Shown: positions 16,890 to 22,031 of the stretch, one piece after another
How the letters are laid out: each line of letters starts with the position of its first letter
Numbering within the stretch: position 1 is the first letter of the stretch
Assembly: GCA_020025055.1 (NCBI GenBank)
Contig: JAHHST010000011.1
Location: forward strand, 1-22,031
Direction: 5' to 3'
DNA: 22,031 bases
Source: Longicatena sp.
Lineage (GTDB): Bacteria > Bacillota_I > Bacilli_A > Erysipelotrichales > Erysipelotrichaceae
Notes under the pieces: generated by a model
What the model was told of the DNA's origin: nothing
Databases searched by the model: none
Seen by the model: the letters and a program-made list of their open reading frames with translations, nothing else
Position numbers and translations under genes: made by a program

Positions 16890-18743
16890 CTACTTCTCAT
16901 TTTCCTTTGGATCCAATGCTTCACGTAAAGCATCTCCAATAAGGTTAATACCTAAAGCTGCAATAACTACACAGATTGCTGGTGTTACCCACTGCCACCA
17001 ATAATTTTCGATAACGGTTGCTTTTTGCGCACCATTTAACATATTTCCCCATGACGGCATAGGATCTTGAACACCAAAACCTAAGAATGATAATGCAGCT
17101 TCCATCAACATCTTATCTGCATATGATAATGTCATATTTACAATACAAATATTCATTACATTTGGTAAAATATGACGAATAACAATAGATTTTTCTTTAA
17201 TACCTAGAGCACGTGCTGCTAAAACGAAATCCTTTTCACGTTCAATTAAAATTTGAGCACGAACTAAACGCGCCATACCAGGCCATGCAATAACACCTAA
17301 TATGATCATAATCAAATACATTTTTTGATCTGTAGACATACTATTACCTAAAGAAGCAGATAATGTAATAACAAGTGGCATAAAAGGAATAGAACTAATA
17401 ATCTCAGCAAAACGCATCAATAAGTTATCAATTTTTCCACCCTTAAATCCAGCAATCATACCAATTAATAATCCAAGGAATGTTTCAATAACAACTGCAA
17501 TAATACCAACAACTAATGTAACACGACCTCCGTGCATTAATCTTGTTAGATAGTCACGTCCTTGAACATCAGTACCTAATGTATATCCATTATTTCCCCA
17601 AGCATAAATATGATTATTTTCATCTACTGCATACATTTGGAAATAGCTTGCGAATATTTGTTTAATATTTTTTGCATCTTTTGGAATATTTATTTCATTT
17701 AAGCTGTTACTTCCCCAAGCATAAACTTTTCCACTTTCTCCGACCATATATAATGAAGATCTTCCTGCAGCAATATCAATTATTTTTTCATCAACATCTG
17801 GAATGTTGTTCATTAAATTATTTTCATTGCTTCCCCAAACATGTACTTTTCCTGTATCATCAAGAGCAATACCATTTGAAGATGACATTTTTGCTTTTAC
17901 AACTTTTACACTACCATCTGTTAGCTCCTTAGGAACATTTGAAAATTCATTTCCTGTAGCACCCATTGTAGCAATAGTGCCATCTTTTAATACAAGAAGC
18001 ATGTTATAACTGTTGGCATCCATTGAAACAATTTTACCTTGAATTTCTTCTGGTACAAAATCCATTCCATTTGCAGTAGTTGCACCCATGACATAAAGAT
18101 TACCTTTATCTGATAAAACAGCACTATAAATGTCGTTTGCAGACACATCAATCAACTTTTCATCATCTTCCATTAAAGCCTTAACATCATATGTAAGTTC
18201 TGCTTGATGAAAATCATTTTTTCCCCAACCAATAAATTCGCCAGTATCAGTAAGTGCTACAACATGTCTATCACCTGCAGCTATTTTTACTATATCGTTG
18301 CCTAATTCATTTGGTAATTCAGTAACTCCATCCGTATCTTTACCCCAAGCATATACTTTACCCTCATCAGTTAATCCAACAGAGAATGTAATACCTGAGC
18401 TAATTTGTACAATATTTTTTCCTTCTAATTCAGATGGATATTTCAAATATCCTTTACCAGGACCAATATTTTGTAAAATTGGTTCATGATAAAGAGGATC
18501 TATTTTATGAAAAGCTCCTCCAATATAAGAAAAACTAAAAATTCCAATAAATAAAACTGCACCTATAATTGTATATTTGTTATGTAGAAAGTTAGATAAA
18601 ATAACCTTTGCAGGTGACTTAATTTCTTCTTCTTCAAATACACTTAATTCTTTTTTTCTTCCGCCAAAAGAAAACAGACGTTTAAACATTCTACCAAAGG
18701 CTGAAAAAATCGACTGCTTTTGTTTGTTATTCTTGCTTGCCAT
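16890..18743 (-). CDS. oppC: Oligopeptide ABC transporter permease OppC with an inserted RCC1-like seven-repeat propeller
   Basis: This is the second membrane subunit of the peptide importer, 617 residues against the usual 290-340. A basic cytoplasmic N-terminus is followed by membrane helix 1 (about 57-75). Then come seven repeats of about 40 residues (about 111-388), each ending near a strand such as VYAWGKD, FIGWGKN, LYVMGAT, IATMGAT, VHVWGSN, VYAWGSN and IYAWGNN, the pattern of RCC1/BLIP-II beta-propellers. The OppC sequence resumes at LGTDVQGRDYLTRLMHGG (389-406), followed by the permease helices, the EAA loop FVLAARALGI (506-515) with ILPN (525-528), and ENYWWQW. The insert lies in the extracellular loop. 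The reading frame is continuous, with a good AAGGAGG site. Its role may be docking OppA or binding a surface ligand; unknown. Confidence 0.92.
   Translation of the reverse strand: MASKNNKQKQSIFSAFGRMFKRLFSFGGRKKELSVFEEEEIKSPAKVILSNFLHNKYTIIGAVLFIGIFSFSYIGGAFHKIDPLYHEPILQNIGPGKGYLKYPSELEGKNIVQISSGITFSVGLTDEGKVYAWGKDTDGVTELPNELGNDIVKIAAGDRHVVALTDTGEFIGWGKNDFHQAELTYDVKALMEDDEKLIDVSANDIYSAVLSDKGNLYVMGATTANGMDFVPEEIQGKIVSMDANSYNMLLVLKDGTIATMGATGNEFSNVPKELTDGSVKVVKAKMSSSNGIALDDTGKVHVWGSNENNLMNNIPDVDEKIIDIAAGRSSLYMVGESGKVYAWGSNSLNEINIPKDAKNIKQIFASYFQMYAVDENNHIYAWGNNGYTLGTDVQGRDYLTRLMHGGRVTLVVGIIAVVIETFLGLLIGMIAGFKGGKIDNLLMRFAEIISSIPFMPLVITLSASLGNSMSTDQKMYLIMIILGVIAWPGMARLVRAQILIEREKDFVLAARALGIKEKSIVIRHILPNVMNICIVNMTLSYADKMLMEAALSFLGFGVQDPMPSWGNMLNGAQKATVIENYWWQWVTPAICVVIAALGINLIGDALREALDPKENEK
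17580..18413 (-). repeat. Seven RCC1/BLIP-II-like repeats coding for a beta-propeller inside oppC
   Basis: Approximate repeat units by residue of OppC are 111-150, 151-196, 197-237, 238-279, 280-319, 320-358 and 359-388. Each has a hydrophobic strand, a small-residue turn (AAG or similar), a second strand of the form xxAL(T/D)D, then G-x-(V/I/L)-x-x-(W/M)-G. Five of the seven have the full WG pair and two have MG. The units are diverged in DNA sequence, so this is an old protein repeat and not a recent tandem duplication. Confidence 0.85.
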
Positions 18744-18755
18744 CTGTTTGCCTCC

Positions 18756-19721
18756 TTAATCTAATTTCACACGTGGATCAACCAACGCATATGTAATATC
18801 TGCAATAAAGTTTGATACTAAATATATTACTACATAGAATAAATTCATTGACGCAACTAACCATAAATCACGTGCATTTAATCCTTGAAGTAAGATATAT
18901 CCTAAACCATTCCATTTAAATACAGATTCAGTAATCATAGATCCACTAAATAACATACCAATTTGTGTAATAACAATTGTTACAACTGGTATTAAAGCAT
19001 TACGGAAAGCATGTGAATAAATAACAACTTTTTGGCTTAATCCCTTAGAACGAGCAGTTCTAATAAAATCTAGATTCAATACTTCTAACATCGCATTTCT
19101 TACATAACGCATTGTTCCAGCCAATTGAATTATTGTTAACGTTGCAACTGGCAAAATCAAATGTTTTAACCAAGAAAGAATATATGCTCCTGTAGATAAT
19201 CCTTGTTCAGGCATACCAAAAGAAGGAAGCCATCCTAATCTAAAACTAAATATAAATATTAAACATAATCCTAAGAAAAATGTAGGAACACTCATTCCAA
19301 TTAAAGTGAATACCTGCCAAAATTGATCAAATACCGATCCTTTTTTTACTGCTGAACGAATTCCAACAAAGATTGAAATTCCTAGTGAAAATATTAAAAC
19401 AAAGATATTTAAAAATACTGTATTTTTTAATGGTTCTGCAACAACATTTTTTACCTCTGTATGATATGTAGATGACATTCCTAAATCGCCATGTGCTAAA
19501 TTTCCCATCCATCTAACATATTGTGTAACGACATCTTTATCTAATCCTAAGCTTTCTCGGGCTGCTTGTACACGCGCGTCATATGTTTCCGGTCGTCCAC
19601 CTTGTACCATTAATTTCGCAGGGTCTCCTGGCATGACTTTAATCAAACCAAATAATATTATAGAAATAATAAAGACCACCGGAATCAATGACAAAATACG
19701 CTTAACTATATATCTAAGCAT
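18756..19721 (-). CDS. oppB: Oligopeptide ABC transporter permease OppB
   Basis: First membrane subunit of the peptide importer. The 321-residue product starts MLRYIVKRILSLIPVVFIIS, the standard OppB first helix. It continues with MPGDPA, the LGLDKDVVTQYVRWMGNL segment, GDLG, five further helices, the EAA loop around FIRTARSKGLSQ with HAFRNAL, and the C-terminal DPRVKLD. Length and motifs are entirely normal, in contrast to OppC. It is preceded by GAGAGGAG and separated from oppC by 12 bases, so it is co-transcribed. A hairpin lies between it and oppA. Confidence 0.95.
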   Translation of the reverse strand: MLRYIVKRILSLIPVVFIISIILFGLIKVMPGDPAKLMVQGGRPETYDARVQAARESLGLDKDVVTQYVRWMGNLAHGDLGMSSTYHTEVKNVVAEPLKNTVFLNIFVLIFSLGISIFVGIRSAVKKGSVFDQFWQVFTLIGMSVPTFFLGLCLIFIFSFRLGWLPSFGMPEQGLSTGAYILSWLKHLILPVATLTIIQLAGTMRYVRNAMLEVLNLDFIRTARSKGLSQKVVIYSHAFRNALIPVVTIVITQIGMLFSGSMITESVFKWNGLGYILLQGLNARDLWLVASMNLFYVVIYLVSNFIADITYALVDPRVKLD

Positions 19722-19758
19722 AACAATTCTCCTCTCGATAAAACATAAACAATAAGAA

Positions 19759-19784
19759 AGAAGATAGCTAGGAAGCTATCTTCT
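19759..19784 (-). terminator. Hairpin between oppA and oppB, probable attenuator or mRNA-stabilising stem
   Basis: A perfect 11-bp stem (AGAAGATAGCT at 19759-19769 with AGCTATCTTCT at 19774-19784) with a 4-base loop. On the minus strand it is followed by TTCTTATTGTTTATG, T-rich but not a clean run, so termination is probably partial. Such stems between a binding-protein gene and the permease genes often raise the relative level of the binding protein. Confidence 0.6.
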
Positions 19785-19817
19785 CCCTTAAAAGTTTCAC
19801 TTTTAATTCTTTACTTT

Positions 19818-21602
19818 TTATTCAATTGTAAAATTACAAATATTTTTTGCCCAGTTACGGAATGGACTTGTTTTGAATCCTTTTACTTTACTAGCTGCAA
19901 AATCATAGTAATCATTTGTATAAGTTGGGATTACAGGTAATAAATAATTCCAACGTTTTTGATATTCTTTCCAATTTGCTTCATATTCTTCAGTTGAAGA
20001 AGAAGTTCTTAATTTTTCAATAATTTTATTTAATTCAGCATCATTAATTCCTGATGGATTGTAGTTTGGATATTCTGCATATTTTCCATGAAGTTCATCA
20101 TATGGATCTGGTACTTCTGTATAGGCAGTAGCCATGTTATATACATTGTATTGAACATCAGATTTTTGTTTATCTGAATAACATTTAATCATTGTTGGGA
20201 AATCTTTAACTGTAATTTCATATTTCATACCTACTAAAGGAGCATTTTTTGTAAGTTGTAATTTAATGCTATCTGTAATTGGGTTTTTATCAGTACCAAT
20301 ATGGCTAATAGATAGAACTTCTCCTTTATCATTATAACGTAAATAATCAGCACTTGCTTTGCTTGAATCATATGGAGTAGTTCCATCTTTTTCGAAACGA
20401 TAAGATGATTCATCTAAAGACTTATTTGCTTTTTCAACAGAGAATGTATATGGATTAAGTTCTTTCTTTACCCATGCTTTGTTCTTTTGATAAACTTTTT
20501 GAGCTGGACCATAATCAGAATAGCATGCATATCCATATCCTTTCATAGCTGCATTACTAATTGCGTCTGTATTAATTAAATACGCAATTGCCTGGCGTAC
20601 ATTTACATCTTTTGTTGCACCATAGTAGCAAGAAAGTGGCATTGTTCCATACCCATTACGTGGGTAATTAGAGATTGTATATGCATCTCCTTTTTCTTTT
20701 ACTTTATCGATTTTTTCAGCTTCAACAACACCGAAAATCATATCAACTTCACCAGCAACAAGAGTATCGGCATCTTTATCTGCATCAATTGCTTTCATAA
20801 CAATTTTTTCGATTGCAGGTTTTTTACCTTTCCAATCTCCTCCATACTCTTTATTTGCTTCTAATTGAACTTGTTTGTTCTTATAACCTTTGAAATTATA
20901 TGCCCCACATGTTACTGTAGGATTCTTAACATATTCGTTTTTAAAATTAACTGCAACATCAGCTAAAGCTTTGTTATCAACTTTAGTTCCTTCATCACTT
21001 GAATCTAAAGCTAAATCTTTAGCAAGTGCATGTTTTGGAAGAGGTTCTCCCATAACGAATTTCTTTTCCCAATAATATGGTAAGTTTTCTTTTGAAATTG
21101 TAACAGAGAATGTTAAATCATCGATTTTCTTAACCCCTGCTAAAGTATCTGTTTTCCCATTGTTAAATTTATCAAATCCAACAAGTTCAACTCCTGATGG
21201 ATTACATCCTGCTTTTGTAAATTCTTGAGATGCACGTAATACAAAATTAAATACATAATCATCTGCAGTAACTGGCTCTCCATCATTCCATTTCAAATCT
21301 TTTTGTAATTTTAAAGTGAATGTTTTTGAACCATCTTTATTTTCTTCAACTTTTGGTTCTCCATCTAAAGTGACTTTTGTTTCCCAAATTAAATTTCCAT
21401 CGTTGTCAACATCAACTGGATTATAACCATGAATTAATTTACGTACATCTGCGTCATAACTACTATTAGTCACACCCTCGACAAAATCTCCATTCATGTC
21501 TTGTGTTCCTACAACAAGTTTATTTTCACTCTTTTTTCCTCCGCAACCAGCTAATGATACGACCATCAAAGCTGCTGCCGCAAGTGTCAATAACTTTTTC
21601 AT
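19818..21602 (-). CDS. oppA: Oligopeptide-binding lipoprotein OppA (SBP family 5)
   Basis: Surface lipoprotein that captures peptides and hands them to OppBC. The 594-residue product has a signal peptide with lipobox LAGC and lipidated C20, followed by a Gly/Lys/Ser linker. Typical family-5 features follow: LKWNDGEPVTADDYVFNF near residues 105-123, a VRQAIAYLIN block in the middle, and a DPYDELHGKY region near the C-terminus where peptide-specific binding proteins contact the ligand. Length is at the upper end for OppA, as in peptide binders. The AATAGGAGG site and a near-consensus promoter precede the gene. It is first in the operon and separated from oppB by a hairpin. The transported peptides cannot be inferred. 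Confidence 0.95.
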   Translation of the reverse strand: MKKLLTLAAAALMVVSLAGCGGKKSENKLVVGTQDMNGDFVEGVTNSSYDADVRKLIHGYNPVDVDNDGNLIWETKVTLDGEPKVEENKDGSKTFTLKLQKDLKWNDGEPVTADDYVFNFVLRASQEFTKAGCNPSGVELVGFDKFNNGKTDTLAGVKKIDDLTFSVTISKENLPYYWEKKFVMGEPLPKHALAKDLALDSSDEGTKVDNKALADVAVNFKNEYVKNPTVTCGAYNFKGYKNKQVQLEANKEYGGDWKGKKPAIEKIVMKAIDADKDADTLVAGEVDMIFGVVEAEKIDKVKEKGDAYTISNYPRNGYGTMPLSCYYGATKDVNVRQAIAYLINTDAISNAAMKGYGYACYSDYGPAQKVYQKNKAWVKKELNPYTFSVEKANKSLDESSYRFEKDGTTPYDSSKASADYLRYNDKGEVLSISHIGTDKNPITDSIKLQLTKNAPLVGMKYEITVKDFPTMIKCYSDKQKSDVQYNVYNMATAYTEVPDPYDELHGKYAEYPNYNPSGINDAELNKIIEKLRTSSSTEEYEANWKEYQKRWNYLLPVIPTYTNDYYDFAASKVKGFKTSPFRNWAKNICNFTIE

Positions 21603-21638
21603 AATTGTTTCCCTCCTATTTATTTTAATATTGATTTT

Positions 21639-21667
21639 ATTATACTCTGCTTTTTTTTAAATTACAA
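21639..21667 (-). promoter_or_regulatory. Sigma-A promoter of the opp operon
   Basis: On the minus strand TTGTAA (21662-21667), 17 bases, then TATAAT (21639-21644) form a near-consensus promoter with A-rich sequence in the spacer. Transcription would start near 21632, about 30 bases before the oppA ATG. Confidence 0.7.
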
Positions 21668-21962
21668 TCATATTTTTAATTTTTTTCACACAAAAATAAC
21701 AGAATTTGTTTCATTACTTTGAAAACTATTTTCATTTTTGTAAGAAAATTGATTATTTTAGCTGATTATTACCACATTTTTCACACATTTTTTTGATTTT
21801 GTATTTGAATTGTGAACATATGTGCATGAATTAGATTTGTTTCTATATTTTGCTTTGATGAAAAAGCTTACATGTTTTTTTACACTTATTTTGTTTTTTT
21901 TACAAGAAATAAGTGAGATTTCTCATATTTTTTGTTTTTCGTAACTTGTTAGCCGCTTATGA

Positions 21963-21996
21963 AAAAAATGTAAAATTTTATCATTCTACATTTTTT
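21963..21996. terminator. Weak AT-rich inverted repeat, possible terminator
   Basis: AAAAAATGTA (21963-21972) pairs with TACATTTTTT (21987-21996) around a 14-base loop, with A/T runs on both sides. The stem has only one G-C pair, so it is weak. It may be the terminator of a minus-strand gene beyond the window edge. Confidence 0.3.
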
Positions 21997-22031
21997 ACTT
22001 CTTATTCTTTATTTTTTTATCCTTTTTTTAT

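Larger units (their letters stand above)
21603..22031. other. Long AT-rich gene-free region upstream of oppA
   Basis: These 429 bases hold no gene I can support. Beyond the oppA promoter they contain long T and A tracts (on the plus strand mostly T), a direct repeat TGATTATT at 21750-21757 and 21763-21770, and an AT-rich inverted repeat near 21963-21996. The tracts could act as upstream promoter elements or bend DNA. No tRNA, riboswitch or CRISPR structure was recognised. Confidence 0.5.

Noticed and set aside
17672..18009. Plus-strand reading frames opposite the propeller region
   Set aside because: They are antisense shadows caused by the repeated WG/TG codon pattern and have no ribosome binding sites.
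16890..18743. oppC as two genes or a frameshifted fusion
   Set aside because: The reading frame is continuous, there is no internal start with a ribosome binding site at the propeller end, and the OppC sequence resumes exactly at the expected GTD-x-x-GRD motif.
21719..21736. CodY-like site upstream of oppA
   Set aside because: GAAAACTATTTTC is an inverted repeat but in the opposite order to the CodY box, and such patterns are expected by chance in this AT-rich stretch.
1..22031. CRISPR arrays, tRNA or rRNA genes, insertion sequences, phage attachment sites
   Set aside because: No regularly spaced repeats, cloverleaf-like sequences, transposase or integrase motifs were seen on either strand.

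Overview
The window reads as chromosomal DNA of a low-GC Firmicute, most likely a gut member of the Erysipelotrichia or a close relative. This is inferred from the very AT-rich codon use, strong AAGGAGG-type ribosome binding sites, many extended -10 (TGn) promoters, and the gene families present; the species cannot be named from sequence alone. There is no rRNA, tRNA, CRISPR array, transposase or phage gene. Fifteen genes are supported, almost all intact and tightly packed.

Left part (1-7.4 kb). A cobalamin adenosyltransferase gene (minus) ends exactly at the window edge. Divergent from it is a large SWIM-SNF2 helicase gene. Next come a stand-alone pyrR with its own promoter and an M42 metallo-aminopeptidase, closed by a strong terminator, then an M3 oligoendopeptidase F with its own promoter and terminator.

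Middle part (7.4-14.3 kb, mostly minus). ptsI (PTS enzyme I) stands alone, without ptsH, behind a good promoter and a candidate catabolite-response element. A four-gene cell-envelope acylation operon follows, in transcription order: adenylation enzyme (DltA-like), acyl carrier protein (DltC-like), MBOAT membrane acyltransferase, and SGNH/DltD-like protein. A 4'-phosphopantetheinyl transferase gene (acpS) is divergent from it. The layout is that of dlt D-alanylation, but the adenylation enzyme lacks both the Asp that contacts the substrate amino group and the Cys linked to D-alanine selection. The MBOAT is long (AlgI/PatA-like) and carries a C-terminal FIYGEF tail resembling the DltX tyrosine motif. 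The operon may therefore attach a different acyl group.

Right part (14.3-22 kb, minus). A complete oligopeptide ABC transporter operon, oppA-oppB-oppC-oppD-oppF, is followed by a translationally coupled gene for a 62-residue membrane protein. Two subunits are unusual. OppC carries a complete seven-repeat RCC1/BLIP-II-like beta-propeller in the extracellular loop after its first membrane helix, and OppF carries a roughly 135-residue charged helical insert between Walker A and the Q-loop. Together with PepF and the M42 aminopeptidase the region has a peptide uptake and breakdown theme. The propeller-bearing OppC and the non-canonical dlt-like operon are the strongest candidates for something not previously described.
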